Shown piece after piece: positions 28,905 to 28,968 of a stretch of DNA of 28,968 nucleotides. The notes under the pieces were generated by a model. It worked only from the letters and a program-made list of their open reading frames with translations. It was not told where the DNA came from and did not search any database. Source of the DNA: Chara braunii (lineage: Eukaryota; Streptophyta; Charophyceae; Charales; Characeae); contig BFEA01000018.1 in assembly GCA_003427395.1 (NCBI GenBank), positions 3,026,450 through 3,055,417 on the forward strand, in the 5' to 3' direction. The position numbers were made by a program, and so were the translations under genes. Each line of letters opens with the position of its first letter. Within the stretch, counting starts at the first letter, position 1.

Positions 28905-28968
<64 letters not shown>
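28905..28968. repeat. (CA)n microsatellite running off the window
   Basis: Pure CA dinucleotides to the last base, preceded by interrupted CACACA at 28886-28904. The full length is unknown. Confidence 0.98.

Overview
Eukaryotic nuclear DNA, almost certainly non-genic and repeat-rich. Evidence: long pure (CA)n, (TC)n and (TTC)n microsatellites, many 15-39 nt poly(A)/poly(T) runs that end short retroposons, a decayed non-LTR (LINE) reverse transcriptase, tRNA-derived SINEs, and U2 snRNA-derived retrocopies. One U2 copy begins ATACCTTTCTCGG, the form I associate with green-plant U2, so a plant or streptophyte/green alga is my best guess (inference, low confidence). I see no intact protein-coding gene.

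Layout. 0-3 kb: microsatellites, pyrimidine-rich DNA, three U2-derived pieces, a roughly 158-bp inverted-repeat element and a minus-strand SINE. 3.3-4.0 kb: a 326-331 bp unit repeated twice, each copy with a long hairpin. 4.1-4.4, 12.1-12.2 and 28.4-28.6 kb: three copies of one minus-strand retroposon family whose hairpin arms differ while the fold is kept. 5.4-6.9 kb: a broken LINE RT on the minus strand. 7-12.5 kb: mostly unassigned, with one minus-strand coding-like fragment (9.08-9.4 kb). 12.5-13.1 kb: a 540-N gap. 14.7-15.64 kb: a broken plus-strand gene that reads as a Josephin-like cysteine protease followed by two RING-like zinc modules. 16.4-18.7 kb: a hairpin-dense tract with five ~117-bp tandem units, then nine stem-loops that share the loop ATCTTA (or a close variant) with different but self-complementary arms. 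18.7-22.7 kb: unassigned. 22.9-23.35 kb: tetranucleotide-type array containing a 38-bp Nextera mosaic-end junction (library artefact). 24-29 kb: SINEs, two long hairpins, tandem duplications, single-N joints and a terminal CA array.

The most interesting candidates are the conserved-loop hairpin array and the Josephin-RING fusion. No genes here form an operon or visible pathway; the window is mainly a record of retroposition and tandem duplication. All alignments were made by eye.
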